Below the pieces are notes generated by a model. It searched no databases. It saw only the letters and a list, made by a program, of their open reading frames with translations, and was not told the DNA's origin. The position numbers and the translations under genes were made by a program. A stretch of DNA of 64,000 nucleotides from Echinostoma caproni (lineage: Eukaryota > Platyhelminthes > Trematoda > Plagiorchiida > Echinostomatidae): assembly GCA_900618425.1 (NCBI GenBank), contig UZAN01039373.1, positions 84,546 through 148,545 of the forward strand. Reading direction: 5' to 3'. This document shows, in pieces, positions 27,101 to 42,100 of this stretch (position 1 is its first letter; each line of letters begins with the position of its first letter).

Positions 27101-30100
27101 AAGGTGGTGAAAAATCTTTTTTCTTTTTTGAATTGATAATCGCATTTATCTACAGCAACACTTCGCATGAAAAACACAATGTAGGTGAACATATATTTTC
27201 GGTGAATTCCTTTTCAAGCATTTACAATCACATTGCTATAAAACAATTTCAATAGGGTCAGACAGAAAGGTAGATAAGTTGTGTTTAACAGTGAGCCAAA
27301 GAGAACTCCAAAGTTGTGAACTGTTTAGATCACATAACCAAAGTCGTTAGGTTATGGTGTTACCTCATGGTCGTGTGAACAACGACTTCATATGAGGTAA
27401 ACATCTGCTCAACTGATTGCTTTTGCAGATTAGTACTAACCGCTTCGTATGATATAACCTACTGGACCTTTTGATGACGGGCTATCAGGTGCGTATGCAA
27501 GTTTACACACTAACCGCAACAGCCTATCACAGAATGAATAGTAGTCATTTCAAAAATGAATACCATGAGTATCTATGCACTCTTCTGCAGCTAGCGTTCT
27601 TATCCAGTATTATTTAGTTGCAATCAGTGACCTCACACTATTCTCCCTTCAGTATCACTCCGCTGCATATGTTGGGGTCACTTTGCAGAGACTTGTGAAT
27701 TTTAATGAAATAAAAAAATAAGGCATTGTGCGTTTGAAGTTGAGCATCTCAATTAAGTTCAAGCAATTCCTCAAATTGTAGTGAGTCGTTTTAATTATTA
27801 ACCACTAGTTGATTTTGCAGGAGATAAGCTGAGATTTCGCTTTTGGTCTTGAAATAAATGACTACTTGATTTTCTTGGGAAACTGATGCATCAGCGCAAT
27901 CTAAGAAGTTGTAGTTCAACCTGAGGTATGGTTGTACTCATTATGTTGTTTTGTGATTTAAAATGTCTGTGAAACGCTTTTGTATTATTATGGAAAACTA
28001 TTCATGCCAAATGAATTCACGTTGCGTTTCAAACCCATCCATATTCGTTCAATTTATAATTAGATTACTACTTAGTGCACCGTGTTTCCTTGCATCACGG
28101 GACGACTTAGTGCTATGAAGGTAATTCGCGGAATTTAAACTGGGGAGACCTGCTTTTTGGCGCCATTCGAAGCAGTTGTGTACCCGGTGTGCTCAAAACA
28201 TACCGCAAATCACCCACTGATTATACCATCTACATTTGGACCACATGTCTAAATATTGGTAAAAAGTACACAAGAGTTCAGCGATAACCTTTTAGTATGA
28301 ATAAATGTTCATCTTCTTTGAGGCATAACCGGCGTTTCCCAAATACGGTATCAAACTAGCAATACGAGTTCTTTCACAATGACAATGCGTAGCATGCGAA
28401 ATAGTTGCTGGCTTTTTGACGATCAAAGATTAATTAACGACTGCTATATGCATTACCCGGCATGCTGCGATGGTATGTTTCAGATGAGACTTCTGTTTTG
28501 TGTATATCCACTTAGTGAAATTCCAACTGCAATCCACAGTAAACGACTATCCTTAGCCGAGCACGGCCTTGTGGAATTATATCAACAGTATCGGAAAATA
28601 AGCTTCTCTGTATAATCGAAAAGGTCGCTAGCATAACTCTTTTGGTTTCACGTTACCTACTACATGGTTTCCATTTCATCGCAATTTGTTTGATTTTCTG
28701 CGTTCATTAATTTGTTTAAGTAGTGCTTGGAAAAGCATTGGCATGCCACTACTAATAAATGAATATTTTAGGTGCACATTTTGGGTGACGTTGTGGACTT
28801 CAGCTCTGTGATTTGACAATATTATCCTTCTCTGATTTCTGGACACCGTGATACCCGTAACTCTCGACCGATTTACTTTTGCCAGGAATAATGTTTTGTA
28901 GGCCCGGTGCTTCGGTTGGACCAGACAGAAAATATTGTTGCGAAGTAAAATTCAGACAGATAAACTAGCCAAACTTTGTGGCACACAACGTGGAGAGGAG
29001 TGCACAAAGTTTGTAATTTGTAAAACGGAAAAAGTGATGAAATTCGTGATTTGGGGGGGGGGGGGTTAAATACTTGAGAAAATAAGTTATCTAGTACTTT
29101 TAAAGACAATTTTTCAGTACGATGTTCAGATTTAGCTTGCCACAGATGAAAACAAATCACTGAAACATCCTTTATCGACGGCAGCGCATCATGAAATGTT
29201 TACCGTTAAAATTCCTATAACCAGCGTCATATCCTTAAATAGAAATTATACTGTTAGGTGCATTTTTGATCTCACTGGACTAGGCTCATTACAATTTGAT
29301 TGCGTAGACGTGATGGAGTATGACTGTTGTTTTTGTTGTTATTCGAGGTGCATCATCTCATTTATCTGGAGGTCACGACCCACTTGGATTTATCGAAAGT
29401 TCCGTTCACATCTATTGTTGACAAAATTATGCAGCGTTATGCTTTCGTTGCATATTCAGACCCGAATGTACACCAAAGTGCTAGTAATGAGTATTCCCTT
29501 CTGAGTGAACAATATTTTCTTTTGTGAAAACGTCTGGCACCGCTGGACGATTCAGGTTATCAAAACAAATAAAATATGGGTCAACTCATTCTCGTCACTG
29601 TATTTATTAAACGTCATTACTTAGTGAAGCTGTTCGTGATAATTCTCATTTAGGTAATCGCTAATTAAGTGTCGAGTGATGTCTGTACGGGGTATGATTT
29701 CAATAGATTTTGTTTGTCCCGTTCTTTATTGTTTTCGGGGAGATGCTCTATCGTTTGATTTGATCAGTTAGGTTTTTGTGTGCGTAATATGCTCCATATG
29801 CGTGTGGGTGTGTGCATATGTTTCCAGTGAGACTGATTATGCATCTTTACAACCTGACTTCTAGTACCGTTGTAAGCGGTCAACCAGGATAGGGTTGTTT
29901 TGTATTGAAATTCTGAATATAGTTTACTTGTCTCAGGTAAATGGACCAACTAGCGCTGCACTTGAGAATCAGCTTTAAACAATATAACTCTGTGAAGAAT
30001 TCGTTCAAAATTCATCAGATCATGCAATGAGTACGAGGCCTTTATGATAGCTATTCTTCTGTTTTCGATGGAACACCTTTCACCTGTCATAAATTTATAT

Positions 30101-33100
30101 ATACATTTCATAATAAGTAGTATGTGAATGACTGGACAAAACTTCTCTGGAAGCACACAACCGGTTTCGTGGTTCTTGCCGCTCGTCAGGCATGCGTAAC
30201 CCGTAACCTTCTGTCGGTTTATTCGAATACGTGTACCCAGGAAGTGTATTTTCGCCACAATAACCTTGTTTGAAGCTCCGGGTGACCATTGGATAGACAG
30301 CTCTTTCAGAGCCAGTCCAATGAATAATCGATCCTATGATTCGATGTTTTGTAAGTGGACTAGATGCTACTAACCGCAACAAACGTGACCTGATGGTCAT
30401 GGTAGAATATTTCATAATAAGTAGTATGTGAATGACTGAACAAGATTTCCACTGGTTATCCGGTGTTGCAATGAAGGTTATTGTGACGAAAATATATACA
30501 TCCAACTCGAGTAATACAATTACTTTTGGAATTCTTCAGTACTTGAAAAGGGATGTTAGTGTATGAATGGGGAAAATCATTATTTACGGTAGAAATGGAA
30601 CTGAAAGAAAGTTAAATAAATAGTTGGAAACTTTTTGACAGGTAAGTGCACCCTTGAAAAGGCATTCCTTTAAGATAATTAACTGAGGTAATTTTATTTG
30701 ACTTTCGTATCATGGAAACTGACAGAAGCTTCTCTATTGTCCGTTATTCTCTTTGATTTAACTTTTTAAACATAAGTTCCAACGTAATACTTTTCTTTGA
30801 ATTGAAACACTAGAAACAGAGGAAGGGTAAATGTTTAAATAGCAGAGGATACGTGTAAATGTATTTTACTATAGCAACAGATATATAACATCAAGCTACA
30901 TGGTCTTATATCAACTATTTTATCAATACCAAATTCCTTAGACCAGATGCTTATCTAAAATTAAATACTATGAAACGGATTGTGTTTATGAGTTGCAGTT
31001 AATAAAAGTAAAAATATGGCTCAAAAAGAAATATCACTATTTGACCCGTCCTCTTTGATTTCCAGTGTATATTAAGATTCATATGAGTTAAACCTGTGTA
31101 AGTTTTCAATGAACTTGCTAAGTGTGGTCAATCCGGATTATTCCAAACGCCGTCGTATATCTGTGTCTGTGTATCGTTCATAAGCTTCCGACAAAATTGG
31201 CTAGAAAATGTTACTTGTTCTTAAGCAACATAACCGCAGGCACATTTTATTGTCAAGGGATGTATCTGAGATATCGTGAAAAGAAAGCAACACAGATGTT
31301 CATTTTGTAATACATTGTTTATGTGTGCCGTTCCAAACCAGTGCACTTGCATACAATGACTCCGTCTCCCTTTCCCGTTGCCCCGGTATTGAGACTCCTT
31401 TGGAACACATCGAACCCAGAGTTAATGTGTCTTATAGGAACTTCCTAAGAAGTTATCGGTGGTTGTGTTATAATTAATGTGCTAAGGATCAATCTCATTC
31501 CCAATAGTTAACTATCAAGAAGCTTCCGCAATTGATAGTCAAACGGAAACCTATTGATCTATTATCAATCATTAAGTGTTCCCAAGTTGAGTCCAAACGT
31601 GCCCGTCTCCTTTGGCATTTAAATAATCAGAATTAACTCACAGTTTTGGGGGGTAACTGATATTGACTGATTGGCATTGATCATCCTTCAAACTTCACCG
31701 TAATGCACATTCATTAGCTCCTCCAATCAACCATACACTTGCAAGCACTGAACTTGAGTTTTACTCTTGTTAGACCTCTTCAGTAGTGCATATCCACCAT
31801 CATATCCGGAATTTGAACTCTGTTCCCATTCGATGGGTTCACAATTCGATCGAAAGAAACTGTATAGATAATAATTTCTACGAAGCTGTCTCGCATATAT
31901 TTGATGAACTTAAAAAAACATTATATGGTTGTCGCTTGAGTGAACGCACCGTCATTCAGAAAATCGTTCATTACTCTGACTACCAGCAGAGCGTGAGCAA
32001 CACCGGAAAGGTAAAGTGAAATAAGCGCAACAAATCACAAAAACATGGAGTTTTGCACTCTATCCTTTCGAACAATATTGATAGTACACGCTCACAATCC
32101 ATGAGTTGATTTTTTATGGCACAAATTGATGTGATGAACCTGCTGACCTCGCAAGACAAACGATGTAGTTGCCCGCATATGCGAATCTGAAGAGCGGTCG
32201 GGCCTGGTCGATGTTCTATGGTGCACCACAAAGAATGACCATACTATTCTTTTTCGATCTACAGATGGCAAAAATATATCCAAGCATTGCCGAAATCAGA
32301 GGTCACGGTTTCAATACGATGGCACTTATTCCTGAGACTTTAACTACTTACCCCTCAGCAGGTCTGGTCAGATGAGTCCTATTGAGATATTACACACTAG
32401 GATGAGTGGTTGTTAAACCACCAGTCGTGTGCAAAGCCTCCAAAAAGGATTTTTCCACCATACTGATTGAGAAATTCGTTTCTGGTCTCCGCTATATTTA
32501 CAGTATTGCTGTTAATCTGATATTTGGTTTTGACAACGGCTATTTCCGCTTTGGCAATCGTTGATTCAAAAAGCATTGCTACTTAGTCCACTCTGGTGCG
32601 AGCGCACTTTATAAACTCAGCGGATGTGCGAAGCACATGAAAAAAATAAATGACTTTCCTCAAGGAATAATTACGCCACAGTGAAGGTGATTATATTACA
32701 GNAGTACTGATAATGGATTTGCGATTTGGTTGGTGAACCCATTGTACACCTCAACCCTTCCTGATGTCAATTGTAAATCAAGAATAGCTGTCCCAAGTGG
32801 AAACAAATTTCCGGTGTACTACTTGAATCGAAACACACCAATCTTCCGATTGATGCTTCATATTTTCGAATTCAATCCTCCCACTCCCACCTCAGTAATG
32901 TTTTCTCTGTTTTCTGAAAAACTTATTCCAGGTCTTAATGCTGATACTGTGTGAATAAATATGTCATGAACTTGATTGGAGATAACTTTATTAATTTCAA
33001 GAAAGCTGAGGATTGTGTCTCTAGCCGGCATTTAATAACACATTTTGAATAGTAGAACGAAGCTCAAAACAGAAACCCTGTTTTCACAAACTGGTGATTC

Positions 33101-36100
33101 AGACGCTTTGTGTGTAACGCAGTCGTATCAAATTGGATCTAATTATGACCAAAGCGTTTGGAAACCGCGCATGAAGATAACATCTGAGAAACACTGACAT
33201 ACTAACTTGGGTCAGCTCCATTGTGAGCTAGCAGACAGTGTAATGGCACGCAATCTAATCACATGAGGGATCCAAAGATCGAATCCCGGTAGGAAGGGTG
33301 GATAGGTATCACTGTGGAGCTCTAACAATAGAAGCGTTCTAGTCTGCTGTCATCTGAGTGAATATTTGTTAGCATGCTTCGCGAATTTGACATGAGAGGT
33401 AAGTGTACACGGCGGTTTGACGAAACCAATTAACAATATCCAAATCCGTGCTTGTGAATCCATCCATACATATTGAAAAAATCTATGCATCATTGAAATT
33501 TTCATCTTATAAAACAAGAGAAAATTGCTTGTTACGTCTTTCCATTTTCGTCTGAGGAGCCACAAATATCCGGCATATTAGATAAATAACGTTGCATTAT
33601 TTCATACACAGTTAATATGTACCCGTGGAAGAAAATATTTTCGAGCGTCTCCTAAGCGTTCGAAATCATAGATTCCATGTTATCTTTTTAGATATAAATG
33701 TTTTATTCCTGTGTTTATGGTGGTCGTAATTGAGTAAAATTTTCTCAGGAGACCCTCTTAAGAATTTTCAGTTTTTGATAAAAAATAAACAATGAATAAA
33801 TAATGCGGCACTTCCAACTCCTCGGTACCGTAATCCACTTGAAAGTATAGTCGGCATGTTAAGGTACACACGTGATAGGACGTAAGAGAGAGGGACAAAC
33901 ACAACATTTGGCAATCTTCCGGTATGAAAGCAAATTTGAAAAGAAAAACATTACAAAATAAGTTTTTCTCACGTGTGCCCAACACAAAGTGGACAGTAGT
34001 ACGAACCTTCTCAAACCGAAGTTGGGTTGTCAGGGTACAGGAGGAGATGATGTGTTGTCAACCACAATTTACACGAACTAGTGTCATTATTGATACTGTG
34101 TTCAATAATACTGTTTGGTGGACTCTTATATTCAGTCGCAATCGGGATGGTAGCAGCTTAAGCTTCAAAAGATAGGTGTACATCAGAAGAAGGCTCGCAA
34201 GAAATGACGCCATTGCCTCCCTGCTCGAAGAAATGATGCATGTCTTATGGAAAACTCGATTTTCTGTAGTTTTCCGTGATTTTCAACGATAAAGAGGGCG
34301 AACGATGAACTGGCATCATATCTCTTGAAAAGACAACTAATGATATTACCTAGCTTGGTTAAGAAACCTCTGCGAATAACACTCCCAGCTCGGAGAACAC
34401 ACAATCACCAATGGGTTACTATGTTTTGTCCTTCACATATTTACATATTCGGTTCTTTAAAGTGAGAATTCAGATGTGCATTTGAGAGAGAAAATATGCT
34501 CGAAAATGTGAGTAGTATCAGTAAAGTATCCAATCTGAAGACTATGATGGGACGAGAAATAGTTTGTCCAGTGGGCTTCAATCTCAGATTTAGACTAAGA
34601 ATGGATGCCCGATGGGCTGGGGGATCAAAACGGATTGATTGCGGAATTACGGATTCGTATGCGGGACCAATTCCCGGAAAATTAATGAAATAATAAAATT
34701 GAAACTTTCAGTTTTATGAATACGCAGATAGACTGGAATCATTAAGGTTACACTCCAATCACAAACGGCACATCAGAGGAGACATGGTTATGGTAAACCA
34801 AATAATGCAAAACTCAAGCCATCGATGTCGCCCACTGCTAAAATTATCACCCAACGTTAATCTTAGAGGACATCCGTTCAAACTAGTGATCCCAAAATGC
34901 CCATTGGAATGCCGGCGTTAGTCATTCGCAGTCAGAGTGCGTTCGACCTGGAACTCTCTCCCACCCAACATCATCTGTGAACCAAGCAATGACCCTTTGA
35001 AATTTGCGACAAGATGAAGCATTAACACATGTTACATTCCAACAAAAGCGAAGCTGCGTACAGCAGTGGGAGTAGCCCGTAGCTTTAGATATTTTACACA
35101 ACGAATTGTGTGTATCACTGTCTTTTAACCATAACACAAACCTATAGGATGAGAAAAGTATGAGATTTAAAGTTATTTCCATAATAAAGCTTCGAAACTT
35201 GAATAAGCTCACACCAGAAAGATAACCATTACTTGTGCGAGTATATGGAATCAACTGAATATCTGAGCGTTGACGATATCGGTTGAACATATGCATAATA
35301 CACACACTTCATCGGATAACTGACCAAACTGTTCCATTTTATCCATACAAAAATTAGTAGCATCTCTGTTCTCATTTACCTCCGGAGATTGTGATTGCTT
35401 CAGATATTTACTGAACACGACGGCTATCTGGCATAAGACTATTTGGAGGGAACTGTGTGACTTGCGACCTGAAATAGACCGTGTTAAACTGTATGGAGAA
35501 TGTTGCTGTTCTACCACCTGTTCCTTTCCGAGCCCATGGTGGGCTACTTTGTCCGTCTGTACACTGGAACGCTAGAGCTCAAACGAGCTGTTCATCACTG
35601 CAGAAGAGATGATATCGTGTTAGTTTGAACATGAATCGGATGATACATCTGAGCTATTATTGCAGCAATGAAAGCGTCTGATAAATATTGACAAAAATTG
35701 GATTAACATACAGTTACTATCGTTTGTCTAAAATGTGGTGGCCGAAGGCAGTTATCTCTGCCCTCGTTTTCTCCATGTTCAACAAACGAGGGCAGTGACG
35801 ATGTGGAGGTGAATAGACGCCCATTCATTCTTAGGTGGGTTCTTACAGCCTTGAAAATAGAATACCCCATACGTAAATTGTCCACTTGATTGAGTTATCT
35901 TTTCCAATTTTGTTTCTGTATTTATAAAACAATTGCACCGATGTACAAACATGAATTTGAGCCAACCTCGTTATCATTGATCACAGAGTAACAGGGCATC
36001 TAATGCAGAGACGATTTGGATCGAATGGTCAGGGAAGATAAGGGTACATGAAGTTGGATGAGTCAAGACTGCGCGCAAATTATGGTGTGCTTCTACTTAT

Positions 36101-39100
36101 TCGACAAGACATGGCACAGATATGGCAATGTAGGGTCAGTTGCCTCATATTGATCTTGAAAAATATTCATAGATGTCCAACTCACTTGTCGGCTCAGTGT
36201 GATCATAAAAATGACAAGAATATCTCAGACAAATCTTAAAAAACCTGTATGAGTCATGCGACTTTGATGAATATGCAGTGTTGGTGATTTCAAACACGAG
36301 TGAAGTAACTGATCACAGCTATTTGTGTGTTTAACGGGGAATATCAATTCATATCCTTATGACATAAACACTTACACAGAATAAACTATAACTTGAGGAC
36401 AACTGGTTCTGGTCTTATTTTTCCCCGTGGACTCGCTTTTGCGAGCGAATAATCCTCTGACGAACAAAGAACTGTGGAACTTTAAGGTTGAACCACTCTC
36501 CACGCATTATCGTAAAAAAACAAGTAAATGCGGTAAAGTAAATCCATCAAAGATGAAGGTTTTGATAAACGGCAGAAGAAACGTATTCTGTGCAGTAAAA
36601 TGTGGAATATAGGGGTTACTCCATATCACCGATAACCAAATTGTGATGAGAGACGAGGTACCATATGCATCCAAATGATGATTTGTCGTTGAAAATAAAA
36701 CAAAATGTTGCTCATCACCACGAAAAAGAAACCGTTGTGTGCAGACATTGTACATGGTGGATAATCTGGCATGATGAAGTTCAGTCATACCAAACAATCT
36801 TAACTCTCTTTAACCATTTCCAACCCCGCTGCTCTTCAGTTATCTGTCTAAGGCTGATTCAATGTTTGCATTGTTTTTCCGTAGTTGACCGACCAGCATT
36901 CTTCACCCACACATTTCACTGATTTGCTGTTTGCGTCTATTTGCAAAGCGAATTCTCGCTTACTATGCTGTTGTACTTTTTCAGTCTCTCTGCACATTAA
37001 ACGAGCTATGCTTGATTGAGCAATGTAAGCAGTGTGGTCGATAAATTGCATCATTCTTTCGTCAAGTATCACATTTGAGATGCGAGCTGAAGCACGAGTG
37101 CTTCTGTACACGTCAGGAATAAAGGTGACTTCCAGTAGTCAACGAAAATATGCAAAATATCGAAACACGACTCACCTAGGGAAACAAACAGCAAGCAAGG
37201 CGAGGATTAGCACCGAACTCATAAACAAAGCCAATCCAACGGACAAAACAAGTCCCGTGGTTACAATTTTCTCTTCCGTATCATGATCAGTTGAACTCCA
37301 TCCAATCGGCTCCTTCGAATTCACATCCGCCCTGTCCTCTGCTAGGCTCGATACAGTAATCGGTTCGGTTAACTTGCTTGAAGGGTACGGAGTGGTCCAG
37401 GAATCCACACGGGTATCTGTAAAAGATGAACAAAATATCCGAGTTGACTGATAGTAAAACATTTCACGAAATGAACAATTTGTTTTTTTCCAATAACCAG
37501 GAGTGATTTATTCATAATTTCATGGATAAGGCTGATCCAGCTCTCACTTCAGTTCTTCCTAAGAATCAAGTTCATATAATATCTTAGTTTTAATCAGACC
37601 CCCTCCTCCCGTTTTAGGAGTTGAAACGGTTATGGTATTACAATACATCGAAAACAACGTATTCGCCATATTTTCCAGTTATATTGTCATTTCTATCAGG
37701 GAAATTTCTTTTAAAACGCATGAATTCTCTACTTTAAGGATAGTGGGAAGCGAAATAGTTGTAAAGTAGCCAAATCTTATAGTGTGGCCATGGGAAGCCC
37801 TTTGGAACCAGTACTTGTGGATTTATTCGTGGCGCGTTTGTAATCTCAAGCTCAGAATTTACTGAAACGAGCTACGTTATACAGAAGATATGTTGATAAT
37901 ATTCTCATTATTACGGATAATGTGAAACAGGCCAAGAACATCCTCAAAGGCCCAAATCGACTACGTCCGGACAATGGCCTAGGCGTCTTTGACATATACA
38001 CCATTCGAAAGGCAGATAGAACTATGTCACGATCGATCTATCGTAAAACAACTTGGACAGGCCAGTGCATGAATTTTGGAAGTTTTGTGCCTATTGCATA
38101 TAAACGTATTCTTGTTCATACCATATTCGGTAGAGCCCGTCGAATTCGCACTGACGACACGATATAAAAGGACAGTTTTTGTGTAATACGTTAACAAGAA
38201 ATGGTTACCCCGAGGAGCGTGTTGACAAGCTCCGTAGACTGAAGATTGAAAAGCCCGTTGTTACGTCAGCGTCCAGATTGGAGATCACGATTTACTTTTC
38301 ATTAAAAAGTGACGATGTAACTAATCAAATCCATCAAAGAATACGTTCGGTTGTCATTTAGACTTACTATGTGGCCAAACCCAGAATTGTGCAAGAGACA
38401 AGGAGTATACCAGTTCCCCCGGTTAATGAAAGTCCATCTCTGTACGCCAACTCAAACGTAATCTATCAATTCCAATGTGAGTGCGGACACACTTACATAG
38501 GCAGAACAGAAACACCATAAAGTACTCGGGTATTAGAACACGAGAGGACGTTTCGAATGGTTTTCACTAACGATAACGACGGAATGCTCAAGATCACCGA
38601 GGCGATTGCAATCAATCGATGGATAACAATTCTGTGTCGATATAATGACTTATTCATCACCTTGACTTTGCTATTGTGACGCCCACCCCCAATTTACAAG
38701 TGTTTATTTTTTAATCCATTCCCAAGTCCTATATAAAAATTGTACTTGTCTTCAGCAGGCACCAGTTGAAGTGCAGTGAAATCGGCCAGGACATACGTCG
38801 TGCAATGCTGCTTTATTTTCAAAGCTCATTATGAAAATTCATGAATATTTATTTATAAAAATAGTGAACAGTTATGACGCTTATCATGTTACTTCATTTC
38901 CACCGCACTCCATGTGCCTTCTTGAGTTCTGAGTTCTTGGGTTGGTTGCTTTGAAACAGAGCTAGTCAACTTGCCGATGAAAGCATACCTGTCGATTTCC
39001 TTCGGTACATACCATACCGTGGCTCCTAAATGCCATTCCCGGGAAGTAAAATTTTTTCCGTCTTTATAATAGGGAAACGGTTTTCGATTGTATTCGGGTC

Positions 39101-42100
39101 AAAGATTTTTGGAATTTTTCTACCGATCAAACCAGAAACTTTGAGAACAAAAGAAATCAAAAAGCCGAAATGTTTTCCATGACTAATCTCGCCTGAGACA
39201 ACGGGCGTTATCTTAGAAAAGTTGGACTTTTTCTACGCCGTTGCGGGATTGTCAGTCACCGAAACCCTGCTGGATCCGTGCAAAAGATGTTGCGTTATCC
39301 GTGATCCCATTTACAGGAACCCAACAACAAGGCGTTTCTGATTTAATATCTCAAATCATAATTCGTAATGTCAATTCACTTCGAATGACCTGTGAAATAG
39401 ATTGATTGGAACAAGTAAGCCAACAATGGACTCATCGGCCTTGTGTTGCTGGATAAATATCAAACATTCTTAGCAAAATAAACCAAATATCAGGAGAATT
39501 GGCAATGCGATTTGAAGTCTCTGTTGAAATCAATACATGACGTCCTTTATTTAGCGTTGGATGATGGCTGAATATGGGTGGATCTTAATTGCAGTTCAAG
39601 TTCAAATATCGTTTTCCGAAATCTCCATATGACAATTCCGATAAATCCGTCAAGAGTGTCATCCGTTATAGTTCATCGCAGCATGGTACAACTAAAACTG
39701 CACATCATGAGCGTTTTCTTTCAATCTGATTATCATTTCCTTCATGGCTATCTTTCTGAAGACACTTCCTTGGTTTTCAGTAAAACTGTGCTCCTGTTTA
39801 CATTGAATTACGTACAACTTAACTACTCAAACCCAGGGTGACGCCCATCTGCAGCACATTGCATATTGGCCTAATTCTATACTAAAAATTTTGTCTTTTA
39901 TCCAGTTTGGACATTGCAAAACTTCAAAATGAATATTCAACGAGCCGAATACCCCAAGGTCTATTGGTGAAGATCTACTACTACTACTTAAGCGTCCCTT
40001 TTTAAATATATTTACCACTTTTATCGGGATAGATATTTTGTGTGAGCTATTTATAACCATATATTTTTTTAATTCGATTTGAGTCATTCTTTGTCAGCAT
40101 ATTGAGTTTGCATCGCATGTACCAATATATGGATTTGACAAGATTTAGGCCAACCAAGATAAACGTCCAGGATAATTAATTACTAAAATGAATACACTTC
40201 CCTACCTCAGTTCACCAGTTCTTTCTGTTCTTCAGTTATAACCTTCCAACCACCAAAAATATGTTCCCGGAAACTCAGTTGGCGCCACTTTAAACAATGA
40301 CACAAACGAATTTAGAACATTGCATTGGAAGAATAAGTTCCGAGTAAATGGTCGTTGCATTCGGATATCGAAGTAAAAATAAGTTATTTAAAAGTGAAAT
40401 ATATTTCTGTTTTAGAATTTCGTCTTACAAGTCTAATGAACATATGAAGTGGGACAATGATTTGAAGTTCAGTTGAATGTGGGTGCTCAATGCATATTTT
40501 AACATGATAGGTAACATTTTTAAATGCTAGTACTAAGAAGGACCGAGTGCAAGTGTGATGCAGTGAGTTGTACAAACCCGCGTTATGATCATCCAATTAG
40601 CCGGATATCATATTCAGATAACCAAAATACGCCCCCTAGAATGAATCAACCTTAACCCTGTTTTAAAATGATCAGGTTCGTTATTCACATGATGCGTTTC
40701 AACGTTTTCACCTACGATGTATGCACTTCTGTGGCTTTATATACATAGTCCATTTGTGACAGTATAAGTGATACACTATTCCTCTTCCTCCCTAGCGCAA
40801 CCCATACCGAAAACCGAGTAACCTCTGTGTGCAGTCCTCAACTGTCCGGTGATCGAATAGGTGGCAAGCTTGCGTTAAGCTTACGAGGTTCCGGATTCGA
40901 TCCCCAGTTGTATCAATGAATTCGCTCTACTGATGAAACCCACCCAATTGGAAACAGCTGTCCAGTGCTTCCTAGCTTTTCAGCTCACGCTGCATTTGCT
41001 TTATGTACGACGAGATGTATTGGTTTCGGCTGATTAACTAACAAACTGTCTGAAAACGACACCTCTTACGGTGGAAGAGAAAGCTTATAGGCCCTCCTGT
41101 TGTGAGGGAAAAATTCGATTTAAATTGTTTCACTGTACCGGCTAAACTGTTTATCACATCACGATTACTGAAAAACCGTTCAATCTCAAAATTATGGTTA
41201 ATTCGATTCAACTGATAATGGGAGCATCACAACTGCCATGGCTTTCTGATTGAACTAACGAAAGAAACGTTAAATATCTAAAAGATACTCGTTGTTTATG
41301 AACGACAAGTATAGGGTGATAAGCAATCGCCAATTTTTTCCTAACAGAGTACAGTCCAACGTAAATTATTTTAAGCATCATAAGTTTACCCCTAATCAGA
41401 ACAGAAGTCCGCCGTTTAATTTCAACATGTCTGTGGGGAATAGAGCGAAGCGCGGGTACTTGGTCATATGTGTCATATATCATTTATGTTTTGCGCGTTC
41501 TGGTCTATCGTTATCAAGGATTTGGAATATGGTAAACAAATGATCATATTTTGAAGGACGCTTTTAGGAATCACGGTTCTATGAAAGAACCTAAATAGCA
41601 TGGACAAAAATATGTTCACCTGACTAAGTTTGATTTATTTTAGTAATATATTGTCTTCACCAATGTGAAACGAATTTTCCGACATCTGTATCAGGTTACT
41701 TGCTTAGAAATACACTCCTATCAAGTGAACGTCCATTTATTGAGCAAAAATCTTATCGAGAAATGAAACAGTAAGTTTGCGCGCTGTAACTAGAAAATGG
41801 AAAGCTTATTTCAGTTGCAGCCAACAATCGTGATTGAGAGCAGGACGTACAAGAAAACCACATATGACACAAGCCAAGAAAACTACGTTTAGCATGCGTT
41901 TGAGAAGAGAATAATACGTTCAGAAAACAATACCGAGTATGATCCAAACCATTGATAAATAGATCTTTGAAATACAGAGATGGTAACACTTAGTGCCCAT
42001 ATAAACTGGATGGTAACGGACTGACCCAACGAAAACTGAAACCTGCTGCTCTGTAGACCAGTGAACCAGATCGACCAAATTATGAGAAGTTTACGTCCTT

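Larger units (their letters stand above)
24687..37175 (-). other. 12.5 kb intron after the transmembrane exon
   Basis: Holds a duplicated repeat (30.1-30.5 kb), a tRNA-like repeat (33.2 kb) and the end of a LINE ORF (34.7-35.0 kb). A 13-base G run lies at 29053-29065. The remaining stretches, including 24.7-30.0 and 35.1-37.1 kb, show open frames of chance length only. Confidence 0.65.
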
